A stretch of DNA of 64,000 bases from an uncultured Oscillospiraceae bacterium (GTDB lineage Bacteria; Bacillota; Clostridia; Oscillospirales; Oscillospiraceae). Below, in pieces: positions 15,670-23,085 of this stretch. The first letter of the stretch is position 1. Each line of letters begins with the position of its first letter. A program made the position numbers and the translations under genes. Where the stretch lies: contig CALWOA010000010.1 in assembly GCA_944382965.1 (NCBI GenBank), positions 1-64,000 on the forward strand, read 5' to 3'. Below the pieces are notes generated by a model. The model was not told where the DNA came from and made no database searches. It was given only the letters and a program-made list of their open reading frames with translations.

Positions 15670-17571
15670 CTATGATGTAGCCAAGCTTACCGGACGCAGA
15701 CGGATCACCGCGGCTGTGGCGTCGTCCTCTGGGTCCTGGCAGCCTTTCTCCAGAATTTCCGCCGCCAGCTCCCCAGGCGGCGCATCCGGAGCCAAAGAGA
15801 ACTGGCGCAGGGCACCCTCTCCGTCCACGCCGTCGCTGAGCAGAATCAGCACCTCTCCCCGACACAGGGACAGCTTTTGTACCGTTTCCCGGGTCTTGTC
15901 CACACAGATCCCCGGAGGCGGCGAGGCTGTCCCGATTTTTTCTGTGCCGCTGCGGCTGAGCAGATAGCTGGGAGCCGCGCCCCACTTGTAAACCGAAACC
16001 ACACCGGTATCCAGCCGGATCTCCGCCAAATCCAGCGTCACTGCTCCCGCTGCCCCTCGCAGCGCCAGCAGACTGTTGATACTGCGTAAGGTATGCTCCG
16101 GCGGGAATCCGGCTGCCAGCATTTTCTGCACCAGATTTCCTGTCCACTGACTTTCCTGAGCCGCCCCGATGCCCGTGCCCATCCCATCACACAGCAGGAC
16201 AAAATACCGCAGTTCCGGCCCGGAAAAGGCCAGACACCGGTCGCCGTTGGCCCGTTCCTTCCCCCGGGAACGGGCGGATACCTCCACTTTAAATTCCGGA
16301 TGGCTTTCCTGGGCCCGCCGGGGCAGCTGATCGGATAGATTGCGCAGATATTCCGATAAAAACCGATACTGCTGTCCCAGGGCATACCGGTATTCCTCCT
16401 GCCGCTGCCGATCCGCCTGAAGGGTCCGCAGCTGCTCCTGGGCCCGGTGCAGCTCCGGAATCAAGCGTCCGGGCTTGCGGCAGTTTCCGTCCAAGGGATG
16501 TTCCAGCAGGGCCGCGGTAATTTCTCCCCGCTGGGTGCAGCCTTTTCGGGCAGAACACCCGGCGCAGGCCCGCTGCACCGCTTTTTCCAGCAGGGCGTCC
16601 TGATCGATGGGAGGCGGCTCGATTTCCAAAATCAGCTGCTGGGTAGTACGCATCACCTCCGCTCCCAACTCCAGCCGCACCTGGGCCACACCGGTCTGTC
16701 CCCGGCGATGGGCAACTTCCGGGCGGGAGGGAAGAAAGTACCCCGCTCCCCCGCCCAGGATCAGGCTGGGCAAGGGAGTAAGATCCCAGTTTCCCCACAC
16801 CGCCATGACAATCGCATAGGCAATTCCCGGTGCCAGACAGCGCTGCCATTTTTTATCAAAGGGAATCATCCGGATAAAATAGGCCATGCACAGCACCGCC
16901 GTCATGGGCATCTTGGTCACCTGGGCCAAATCCAGCCCCAGCCCTGCCAGGGCTGCCCCGGGGAAGGCACCGGAAACCGCCATCATGCCTGCGGCTATGT
17001 AGCCAAGCCCCAGATAGGGCGTGATCATCACCTGGGCCAGAGCCAAGGTCACCAGGCCTATGGTCAGCCAGTCGGTAATGGCATCCCGACATCGGGCCGC
17101 CTGGGTAAACAGAGCCGAAGCAAAGAAAGTCAGGGCCACCCGGAGAAAAAAAACCATCACCGGCACGCCTTCTTTGAGCATCAGCTGAAAGGTCAGTCCC
17201 GTCACCGCCGTGAGAACCGCCGCCAGAGCGGGTATCATCAGAGGCTGATCCCGGCTTTCCTCCCGCTTTCCCAGAAGCAGTGCCAGCAGCGCACCTGCCG
17301 CCGACCAAACCACTCCCTGATTTCCTGCCTGTCCCCAGAAAAAAGGGTAGCCCGCCAAAGCTCCCAGACAGATCACCAGTGCCCGCCATCCTGTTGCCGC
17401 CGTAATCAGTCCCATGGCCAGAGGCTGGGCAAAATTTCCGAGACTGGCCGCGCTGAACAGGAAACCACCGCCGCCGTAGGCCAGCACCGCTCCGGTGCTT
17501 CGGACCCTGGGGTTGAGCATCACCCGCTGCAACCCCCGCTGCCCCCGGCGCAAGTACGTTTCCATCATCAT
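15670..17571 (-). CDS. spoIIE: Stage II sporulation protein E-like PP2C phosphatase
   Basis: A protein of about 633 residues. The N-terminal half has many hydrophobic helices (about 20-300), including MALGLITAATGW-like and TPLPSLILGGGAGYFLP segments. A Cys-rich linker (ACAGCSARKGCTQRG) follows. The C-terminal SpoIIE/PP2C domain begins near VEVSARSRGKERANGD, has metal-binding VLLCDGMGTGIGAAQES and ends with LLSDGVDGE and DPEDDATAAVIRL. SpoIIE dephosphorylates SpoIIAA at the asymmetric septum and activates sigma-F. Three consecutive ATG codons (17563-17571) can serve as start; earlier in-frame codons lack a ribosome site and run into the opposite promoter. It marks the organism as a spore former or descendant of one. 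Confidence 0.88.
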   Translation of the reverse strand: MMMETYLRRGQRGLQRVMLNPRVRSTGAVLAYGGGGFLFSAASLGNFAQPLAMGLITAATGWRALVICLGALAGYPFFWGQAGNQGVVWSAAGALLALLLGKREESRDQPLMIPALAAVLTAVTGLTFQLMLKEGVPVMVFFLRVALTFFASALFTQAARCRDAITDWLTIGLVTLALAQVMITPYLGLGYIAAGMMAVSGAFPGAALAGLGLDLAQVTKMPMTAVLCMAYFIRMIPFDKKWQRCLAPGIAYAIVMAVWGNWDLTPLPSLILGGGAGYFLPSRPEVAHRRGQTGVAQVRLELGAEVMRTTQQLILEIEPPPIDQDALLEKAVQRACAGCSARKGCTQRGEITAALLEHPLDGNCRKPGRLIPELHRAQEQLRTLQADRQRQEEYRYALGQQYRFLSEYLRNLSDQLPRRAQESHPEFKVEVSARSRGKERANGDRCLAFSGPELRYFVLLCDGMGTGIGAAQESQWTGNLVQKMLAAGFPPEHTLRSINSLLALRGAAGAVTLDLAEIRLDTGVVSVYKWGAAPSYLLSRSGTEKIGTASPPPGICVDKTRETVQKLSLCRGEVLILLSDGVDGEGALRQFSLAPDAPPGELAAEILEKGCQDPEDDATAAVIRLRPVSLATS

Positions 17572-17628
17572 TGGTACACCACTGCCTTTCCTTTGAGATA
17601 GGGAAATCCTACCACGCCGGGGAAAAAT

Positions 17629-17641
17629 ATTCCGTCGGAAT
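17629..17641. promoter_or_regulatory. Palindrome upstream of spoIIE
   Basis: ATTCCGTCGGAAT is a perfect 13-base inverted repeat located 58 bases before the spoIIE start, in the gap shared with the divergent CYTH operon. It could be an operator. It is not a Spo0A box. Confidence 0.35.
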
Positions 17642-17683
17642 GGGTGCCGCCAAAGGCGGGAAATCAAATTTCTCCGGGGCATC

Positions 17684-17712
17684 TTGCGAAGCTTGGACGG
17701 GGTGTGTATAAT
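17684..17712 (+). promoter_or_regulatory. Promoter of the CYTH-aminotransferase operon
   Basis: TTGCGA (17684-17689), 17-base spacer, perfect TATAAT (17707-17712). A GGTGG/CCACC leader hairpin (about 17715-17740) precedes the ribosome site. Confidence 0.65.
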
Positions 17713-17764
17713 GGGTGGCAGAAAAAGGAATTTTCCCACCTTCGAAGAAAGGAAGGATGCTGTC

Positions 17765-18349
17765 ATGGGAAGAGAATTTGAACTGAAATACCAGGCAAAT
17801 TCGGATATCTGCGCACAAATCCGAAAGAAATATAAAGATTTTGTTTCCATTTCCATGGAAACCACCTATTATGATACCCCCTGTCGGGAATTGGAAAAAC
17901 GCCGCTGGATGCTCAGGCGGCGGCTGGAAAACGGGGTAAGCGTCTGCACCCTGAAAACCCCCCTTCCCGACGGCAGCCGGGGCGAATGGGAAGCCCGGGA
18001 AGAAGACCTCTCTCAGGCTGTAAAAATGCTGTGCAGTCTCGGCGCTCCTGATGAGCTTCTGACCATCACGGAAGCCGGGCTTGTGAGCGTCTGCGCCGCC
18101 CGATTTACCCGGCAGGCTGCCTCCCTCACCGCCCCGGGCTGCACCCTGGAACTGGCTCTGGACGAAGGGGCGTTTCTTGCTGGAGAAAAACGCCAACCCT
18201 TCTGCGAAGTGGAAGTGGAACTGAAAACCGGCAGCGAACTGGCTGCCCTGGGCTTTGCCCAGAATCTGGCCCGGGAATTTCACCTGGAAGCCCAATCCCA
18301 AAGCAAGGTTCAGCGGGCCATGGCTTTGGCAAAGGAGGAAATGCAATGA
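17765..18349 (+). CDS. CYTH-domain (triphosphate tunnel) protein
   Basis: A protein of about 194 residues starting at ATG 17765, seven to eight bases after GAAAGGAAGG. It opens with REFELKY, the ExExK triphosphate-binding motif of the CYTH fold, followed by TYYDTP and RRRLENG, as in adenylate cyclase CyaB and inorganic triphosphatases. The late CEVEVELKTG strand supplies further acidic residues of the tunnel. It probably hydrolyses a triphosphate compound; the substrate is unknown. It is the first gene of a four-gene operon and overlaps the acetyltransferase by four bases. Confidence 0.87.
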   Translation: MGREFELKYQANSDICAQIRKKYKDFVSISMETTYYDTPCRELEKRRWMLRRRLENGVSVCTLKTPLPDGSRGEWEAREEDLSQAVKMLCSLGAPDELLTITEAGLVSVCAARFTRQAASLTAPGCTLELALDEGAFLAGEKRQPFCEVEVELKTGSELAALGFAQNLAREFHLEAQSQSKVQRAMALAKEEMQ

Positions 18350-18930
18350 CGGAACGAGAAAAAATGCTGGCGGGTCAGCTCTACGACTGCGGCGACCCGG
18401 AACTTTTGAACCAGTGGCACAAGGCCAGAAACCTGACCCGGGACTACAATCTGGTGGATTCCGTGAACCTGGAAGAAAAAGACCGGATTCTTAACCAGCT
18501 GCTGGGAGGCCGGGGAAAGAATCTGTGGATCACCGCCCCGTTCTATGTGGACTACGGCAACAACATTTACTTTGGCAACAACTGCGAAGTGAATCTGAAC
18601 TGCACCTTCCTGGACAGCAACGAAATCCGCATCGGCGACAACGCCCTGATTGCCCCCAATGTCCAGATTTACACCGCCTTTCACCCCACCAACGCCGCCG
18701 ACCGGTTTGGCCAGCCCAATGCCGACGGCAGCTTCTCCTTCTGCAAGACCCTGTCTGCCCCGGTAACCATCGGCAATAACGTATGGATCGGCGGCGGCGT
18801 CATTGTGCTGCCCGGCGTGACCATTGGCGACAACGTGGTCATCGGCGCCGGCAGCGTAGTGACCAAGGATATTCCATCCAACTCCGTGGCCCTGGGCAAT
18901 CCCTGCCGGGTGGTGCGGGAAAACCGGTAA
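18346..18930 (+). CDS. Sugar O-acetyltransferase (maltose acetyltransferase type)
   Basis: This 194-residue protein has the Mac N-terminal cap (EREKMLAGQLYDCGDPEL) and a left-handed beta-helix of hexapeptide repeats. The catalytic-region pattern is PNVQIYTAFHPTNAADR with the His expected to be the base. The C-terminal coil reads NVWIGGGVIVLPGVTIGDNV. It transfers acetyl from acetyl-CoA to a sugar or related acceptor. The ATG overlaps the CYTH stop, showing translational coupling. Confidence 0.92.
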   Translation: MTEREKMLAGQLYDCGDPELLNQWHKARNLTRDYNLVDSVNLEEKDRILNQLLGGRGKNLWITAPFYVDYGNNIYFGNNCEVNLNCTFLDSNEIRIGDNALIAPNVQIYTAFHPTNAADRFGQPNADGSFSFCKTLSAPVTIGNNVWIGGGVIVLPGVTIGDNVVIGAGSVVTKDIPSNSVALGNPCRVVRENR

Positions 18931-18953
18931 GAGCCAGATTGGAGAGAAAGACA

Positions 18954-19643
18954 ATGGCCAATTTTGAAACCCTCTTTTCTACATATGACCGGCTGGTGCT
19001 GTTCGATACGGAGACCACCGGACTTGCCTACAGCCGGGACGAGATCATTGAATTTGCCGCAGTGGTGGTAGAGCAGGTGCAGGGCAAGCCCCAGGTGATT
19101 CAGGAATACGACGAACTGGTGGCCCTGTCCCCCGGCGGGTTTGTGCCGCCGAAAATCCAGGAACTCACCGGCATTTCCACCCAGGACCTGCGGGAGCGGG
19201 GACTGTCCAAAACCCGAGTCTGCCGGGACATCGGGGAAATGATCCAGGGAAACACCCTGCTGCTGGCCTACAACGCCCATTTTGACCTGAGTTTTCTGTT
19301 CTATCTTCTGCTGCGCTCGGGAGATCCCACCATTTTGCAGGGCAAGGACAAGCTGGACCTGCTCACCGTCTACCGGGATCGCCACAGCTATCCCCACCGG
19401 CTGTGCAGCGCCATTGAGCAGTACGGCCTGACGGGCAAAGTGGTCAACTCCCACCGGGCAGTGGATGATGTGCTGGCTACTCTGGCGGTGATGGAGGAAA
19501 TGGAAAAGGAGCGGGACGACCTGCATCGTTATGTAAACCTATTTGGCTACAATCCCAAGTATGGCATTGAAGGCAAGGCCATTTCCTCGGTGTGCTACAA
19601 GCCCCAGGGCTATAACCCTGGAGCACCCCTTTACGAACTGTAA
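18954..19643 (+). CDS. DnaQ-like 3'-5' exonuclease
   Basis: A 229-residue DEDD exonuclease. Exo I is VLFDTETTGL, Exo II is AYNAHFDLSFL, and Exo III is NSHRAVDDVLATLAVM with the H-x4-D pattern of the DEDDh class. It may proofread DNA or trim nucleic-acid ends; it is a free-standing domain, not fused to a polymerase. The start is the ATG at 18954 after GGAGAGAAAG, which leaves the longer in-frame extension as an overlap with the acetyltransferase. Third gene of the operon. Confidence 0.88.
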   Translation: MANFETLFSTYDRLVLFDTETTGLAYSRDEIIEFAAVVVEQVQGKPQVIQEYDELVALSPGGFVPPKIQELTGISTQDLRERGLSKTRVCRDIGEMIQGNTLLLAYNAHFDLSFLFYLLLRSGDPTILQGKDKLDLLTVYRDRHSYPHRLCSAIEQYGLTGKVVNSHRAVDDVLATLAVMEEMEKERDDLHRYVNLFGYNPKYGIEGKAISSVCYKPQGYNPGAPLYEL

Positions 19644-19660
19644 GACAGGAGGCATCCATT

Positions 19661-20839
19661 ATGCTTAACGAAACCGCTTACACCTTAGGCTCCAACCGTT
19701 CCTGCATCCGGGAACTGTTTGAATACGGACGGAAACAGGCCGCCATTGTGGGGCCCGAAAACGTCTTTGACTACTCTCTGGGCAACCCCTCCATCCCCGC
19801 TCCTGAGGAGGTCAACCAGGCCATCCGGGACATTCTGGCGGACACCGATTCCCTGGCGCTTCACGGCTACACCTCTGCCGTGGGAGATTACGAAACCCGC
19901 AAGGCAATTTCCGATGACCTAAACTGCCGCTATGATGCCCGAACCCAGCCGGAGGACTTTTTCCTGGGCTGCGGCGCAGCGCCGGAACTGGTGTCGGTGT
20001 TCCGGGCTTTGGCGGTGCCCGGAGGGGAAATTCTGGCCATTGCCCCCTATTTTCCCGAATACAAGCCCTTTGCAGAGGAATCAGGGCTGATTTTCCGGGT
20101 GGTTCCTCCGGATCTTCCGGATTTTCAGATCAACCTGACTGCGGTGGAATCCATGCTCACCCCCCACACCCAGGCCCTGATTCTCAACTCCCCCAACAAC
20201 CCCTCCGGGGTGGTGTACACCCGGCAGACCCTCCAGGCTCTGGCGGAACTGCTGAAGAAAAAAGCAGCAGAATTCGGTCATCCCATCTACTTGATTTCCG
20301 ACGAGCCTTACCGGGAACTGGTCTATGGTGGTGTGGAAGTGCCCTTTGTACCGCACATCTACCGGGATACGGTGATCTGCTACTCCTACTCCAAGAGCCT
20401 TTCCCTGCCCGGCGAGCGGATTGGCTACATCTATGTCAGCGCCCAGGCTGCCGACAGCAAGAAGCTCTACGCCGCCATTGCCGGAGCCGCCCGGGGCTGC
20501 GGGCATGTCTGCGCTCCCAGTCTGTGGCAGAAGGTCATTGCCCGGTGTACCCATCTGCGGCCGGACCTAGAAAGCTACGACCGCAACCGCAAAGCCCTGT
20601 ATGAAGGACTTACCGCTCTGGGCTACGAGATGGCAAAACCTGACGGGGCCTTCTACCTGTTCGTCAAGGCCCCCGGTGGCGATGCGGCGGCCTTCTCGGA
20701 AAAGGCCAAAAAGAAAAATCTGCTGCTGGTACCCGGTGACGATTTTGGCTGTCCCGGCTACTTCCGGGTGTGCTACTGTGTCAGCTATGACATGATTCAG
20801 CGGAGCCTGCCGGTTTTCGCCCGGCTTTTACAGGAATAA
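19661..20839 (+). CDS. PLP-dependent class I/II aminotransferase
   Basis: This 392-residue fold-type I aminotransferase has the substrate-binding NSPNNPSGVVYT, ISDEPYRELVY and the PLP-lysine segment CYSYSKSLSLPGERIGY, with a later arginine motif GYFRVCYCVSYD. It probably transaminates an aromatic or aspartate-like amino acid with 2-oxoglutarate; the exact substrate is not readable. ACAGGAGG precedes the ATG. Last gene of the operon, followed by a bidirectional terminator shared with the convergent TraX gene. Confidence 0.9.
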   Translation: MLNETAYTLGSNRSCIRELFEYGRKQAAIVGPENVFDYSLGNPSIPAPEEVNQAIRDILADTDSLALHGYTSAVGDYETRKAISDDLNCRYDARTQPEDFFLGCGAAPELVSVFRALAVPGGEILAIAPYFPEYKPFAEESGLIFRVVPPDLPDFQINLTAVESMLTPHTQALILNSPNNPSGVVYTRQTLQALAELLKKKAAEFGHPIYLISDEPYRELVYGGVEVPFVPHIYRDTVICYSYSKSLSLPGERIGYIYVSAQAADSKKLYAAIAGAARGCGHVCAPSLWQKVIARCTHLRPDLESYDRNRKALYEGLTALGYEMAKPDGAFYLFVKAPGGDAAAFSEKAKKKNLLLVPGDDFGCPGYFRVCYCVSYDMIQRSLPVFARLLQE

Positions 20840-20857
20840 CCCAACTTTCCCCACAAA

Positions 20858-20888
20858 AAAATCCTCCTGCGCAATGCAGGAGGATTTT
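20858..20888. terminator. Bidirectional terminator
   Basis: AAAATCCTCCTGC (20858-20870) pairs with GCAGGAGGATTTT (20876-20888) around a five-base loop. A-runs and T-runs on either side serve both the aminotransferase operon and the TraX gene. Confidence 0.88.
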
Positions 20889-20891
20889 ACG

Positions 20892-21713
20892 TTATACACC
20901 AGACAAAACCAGAAACCGGATCAGCAGCAGCACCGCCAGATGGGCGGGATAGAAAATGTAGAAGAACCATTTCCAGCTCTTGCCCCGCTGACCGTTGTAC
21001 AGCAAAACCGGCACGCAGGCGGCAGCGGCGCCCAGGGCGTAGCCCACATGCAGGCCAGACACCTGATACCAGGCAAAACCGGAACCAGTAAAGGCCTGAT
21101 CCACAAGATACAGCCACACCGACCAGAGCACAATCACCAACATTTTGCTCTTCTTCGTTTTTGCCAGGTAGAGGCACACAATCAGCAGCACCCCAGCCAT
21201 ACCATAGTCACAATCCACATAGCCGGACACAAACAAAATCAGCAGAAACACCGGCAGGGAGGGAATCCAGGCTCTTTTGGGGAATCGCTTTTGCAGAAAT
21301 TGATAGGCAAAAATGGCCAAAGCCCCGAGAAACAAGGTAAAAAACACGTTGGTAAAGTTCAGGGCGCACAGGCTGTCCCAGAAGTCCCTCACGCTCAGCT
21401 CCCGCCTGGAAAAGGCCATGTAGTACAGCGGCTCGGAAATCAGAGCAAACAAAAACAGCCTTCCCAGATACCGGGGCATGCTCCGGGTTTTCTCCGCACC
21501 CACCGCAATCTGGAAGGCAAATAAGGGAAAAGCAATCCGGCCAACCGTTTCCATCACACCCAGGATATTGGATGTAAAGCGTATCACTTCTATGGAAGCC
21601 CTTTCCGGGTTCCCGCAAAACAGTGTCAAAAATCCATACTGTCTGATAATTTTCGCCGTGTGATCCAGCAGCATGGCCACAATGGCAATCATTTTTACCC
21701 AAAATGCATTCAT
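20892..21713 (-). CDS. TraX-family membrane protein
   Basis: A protein of about 273 residues with 8 or more membrane helices. It begins NAFWVKMIAIVAMLLDHTAK, the typical TraX opening, and contains TVGRIAFPLFAFQIAVGAEKT and FYIFYPAHLAVLLLIRF. TraX acetylates F-pilin in Enterobacteria, but chromosomal Firmicute members have no known target and are probably membrane acyltransferases. The start is ATG 21713, six to seven bases after AAGGAGAG; the open frame continues upstream through the repeats and is not coding there. Confidence 0.87.
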   Translation of the reverse strand: MNAFWVKMIAIVAMLLDHTAKIIRQYGFLTLFCGNPERASIEVIRFTSNILGVMETVGRIAFPLFAFQIAVGAEKTRSMPRYLGRLFLFALISEPLYYMAFSRRELSVRDFWDSLCALNFTNVFFTLFLGALAIFAYQFLQKRFPKRAWIPSLPVFLLILFVSGYVDCDYGMAGVLLIVCLYLAKTKKSKMLVIVLWSVWLYLVDQAFTGSGFAWYQVSGLHVGYALGAAAACVPVLLYNGQRGKSWKWFFYIFYPAHLAVLLLIRFLVLSGV

Positions 21714-21768
21714 TGGTATCTCTCCTTTTTTAAAGGCAGATTTTTGTTCCTTGGCAAACCGGGCTGCT

Positions 21769-21914
21769 CCGAAATTACGGAATCTCCCACGGCCTAACAA
21801 ACATGCCGCCGGCATGTTGGTTACCCCTGCGGGGCCGGCCTTTCGATTCCCGTACGGGTTTTGATTTGATAAAAAAATTCCGACGCGATTGCGTCGGAAT
21901 TTCTTTGGTGACCC
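21769..21914. repeat. tRNA-adjacent repeat, copy 1
   Basis: This 146-nt unit matches 21966-22111 with a single mismatch (near 21799) at an offset of 197 bases. It includes a 13-bp hairpin (near 21795-21823, slightly broken by the mismatch), the 18-nt tRNA-Glu T-arm look-alike (21842-21859), the strong hairpin at 21875-21902, and at its end nine bases matching the tRNA 3' end (GGGTCACCA on the minus strand) without the rest of a tRNA. Confidence 0.9.
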
Positions 21915-21991
21915 TCCGACACACAGCACCCTGGCAGGCCTTGTCCTTTGACGAACCAGGCCGCCCCGAAATTACGGAATCTCCCACGGCC

Positions 21992-22020
21992 TAACCAACA
22001 TGCCGCCGGCATGTTGGTTA
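21992..22020. repeat. Perfect hairpin inside repeat copy 2
   Basis: TAACCAACATGCC and GGCATGTTGGTTA form a 13-bp perfect stem around GCC. No T-tract follows, so it is probably not a terminator. Confidence 0.7.
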
Positions 22021-22067
22021 CCCCTGCGGGGCCGGCCTTTCGATTCCCGTACGGGTTTTGATTTGAT

Positions 22068-22099
22068 AAAAAAATTCCGACGCGATTGCGTCGGAATTT
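22068..22099 (-). terminator. Terminator of the tRNA-Met/tRNA-Glu transcript
   Basis: AAATTCCGACGC (22072-22083) pairs with GCGTCGGAATTT (22088-22099) around a four-base loop, followed on the minus strand by seven T residues. It begins four bases after the tRNA-Glu CCA. Confidence 0.9.
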
Positions 22100-22102
22100 C
22101 TT

Positions 22103-22177
22103 TGGTGACCCGTACGGGAATCGAACCCATGTTACCGCCGTGAAAGGGCGGTGTCTTAACCGCTTGACCAACGGGCC
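22103..22177 (-). tRNA. tRNA-Glu (UUC)
   Basis: The minus strand folds as a standard cloverleaf: 7-bp acceptor GGCCCGT/ACGGGTC, anticodon arm CCGCC-CTTTCAC-GGCGG with anticodon TTC, T-arm with TTCGATT, and an encoded CCA (22103-22105). It follows tRNA-Met with no spacer base and precedes a strong terminator. Confidence 0.97.
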
Positions 22178-22253
22178 TGGTAGCGGCAATCTGATTCGAA
22201 CAGATGACATACCGGGTATGAACCGGCTACTCTACCAACTGAGTTATGCCGCC
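22178..22253 (-). tRNA. tRNA-Met (CAU), probably elongator
   Basis: Cloverleaf on the minus strand: acceptor GGCGGCA/TGCCGCT, anticodon loop TTCATAC (anticodon CAT), T-loop TTCGAAT and encoded CCA. The pairing at the top of the acceptor and the anticodon arm resemble elongator rather than initiator tRNA. A CAU tRNA-Ile after lysidine modification cannot be fully excluded. Its CCA touches tRNA-Glu directly. Confidence 0.93.
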
Positions 22254-22295
22254 ATGATGGTCAACGATTCCGGCACAGCCGAAATCAGCTTCATT

Positions 22296-22324
22296 ATTAT
22301 ATCCAAGGTGGGGGCATTTGTCAA
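22296..22324 (-). promoter_or_regulatory. Consensus sigma-A promoter of the tRNA pair
   Basis: Minus strand: TTGACA (22319-22324), 17-base spacer, TATAAT (22296-22301), both hexamers perfect, as expected for stable RNA. Confidence 0.9.
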
Positions 22325-22383
22325 GAGAAATTTTCCGGTTTTTTCATGAAAAATTGGGAATCCTTTCCTTGAGGTGAAAAAGT

Positions 22384-22812
22384 ATGGATTTGACGAAAAA
22401 ATTGACCCAGTTCTGCATCGGCGGCAGCGCCTATGTGGGGCTGGAACTGCTCTACCGCCGCCGCAGCCATATCAGCATGTTCGGCGCCGGGGGGCTGTGC
22501 TACCTGCTGCTGGGACAGATGAACCGGCTCTCCCTGCCCCAGAGCGTCCGGGCCGGATGGAGTGCCGGGGTGATTACTGCGGTGGAACTGCTCACCGGGC
22601 TGATGGTAAACCGGGATTACCGGGTTTGGGACTATCGGGATCAGCCGGGAAATCTCTTCGGTCAGGTCTGCCCCCGGTTTACTGCCCTGTGGGTGCCAGT
22701 GGGAATGGCCGCCATGGGTATGTACCGGCTGGTAGACGGCGGACTGGACAAGCTGATGCCTTCCCCCATCCCCACATTCGGGCAAAAAAGAGAAATACCC
22801 CGTCGAATTTAG
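22384..22812 (+). CDS. CmpB-type putative ABC-transporter membrane protein
   Basis: A 142-residue membrane protein with about four helices. The segment RVWDYRDQPGNLFGQVCPRF followed by ALWVPVGM resembles the conserved W-D-Y-S-x-x-P-x-N-x-x-G-Q-x-C end of the ABC_trans_CmpB family (PF06541). Members are membrane proteins of unknown role, not proven transport subunits. AGGTG lies eight bases before the ATG. It stands alone between the tRNAs and the Rnf operon. Confidence 0.7.
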   Translation: MDLTKKLTQFCIGGSAYVGLELLYRRRSHISMFGAGGLCYLLLGQMNRLSLPQSVRAGWSAGVITAVELLTGLMVNRDYRVWDYRDQPGNLFGQVCPRFTALWVPVGMAAMGMYRLVDGGLDKLMPSPIPTFGQKREIPRRI

Positions 22813-22880
22813 TTCTTTATGTCTGCGGAAAGTCCCCTACAGGTTTTTCTTCGCCCAATGTATCCGTTTTCTTCTCCTGT

Positions 22881-22915
22881 GCCGGAAAGGTCCTAACCTT
22901 ATGGACCTTTCCGGC
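22881..22915 (+). terminator. Hairpin after the CmpB-type gene
   Basis: GCCGGAAAGGTCC pairs with GGACCTTTCCGGC over 13 bp around a nine-base loop. The following sequence (GATTTATG) is only moderately T-rich, so termination may be incomplete. Confidence 0.55.
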
Positions 22916-23000
22916 GATTTATGTTCTGTTTATTCCGTCTTATTGTATCGATATGAATAGTTTTATAGCAATTTTTTTGTCAATCTTATCTAAAAACTGG

Positions 23001-23029
23001 TGGACAAATTCCGATTCCTGGGTTATGAT
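23001..23029 (+). promoter_or_regulatory. Promoter of the rnf operon
   Basis: TGGACA (23001-23006), 17-base spacer, TATGAT (23024-23029), with a leader of about 50 nt before rnfC. Confidence 0.65.
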
Positions 23030-23085
23030 AGGATACGTAATCCAAGCGGCTCGGTTCCGCGAATTTTGAAAGAGGTGAAGTAACT

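Larger units (their letters stand above)
21966..22111. repeat. tRNA-adjacent repeat, copy 2, running into tRNA-Glu
   Basis: Nearly identical to 21769-21914. Here the right end is the genuine 3' end of tRNA-Glu. Diverged similarity continues about 30 bases to the left of both copies, so the duplicated block is close to the full 197-base period. Confidence 0.9.

Noticed and set aside
21714-21929. N-terminal extension of the TraX gene
   Set aside because: The extension lies in the repeat, lacks a ribosome site, and the family starts at the NAFWVKMIAI segment.
21821-22210. 129-codon minus-strand frame through the tRNA-Glu region
   Set aside because: It translates a tRNA, its terminator and the duplicated non-coding block. 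Similar peptides may be annotated as hypothetical proteins, but the sequence is better explained as RNA and repeats.
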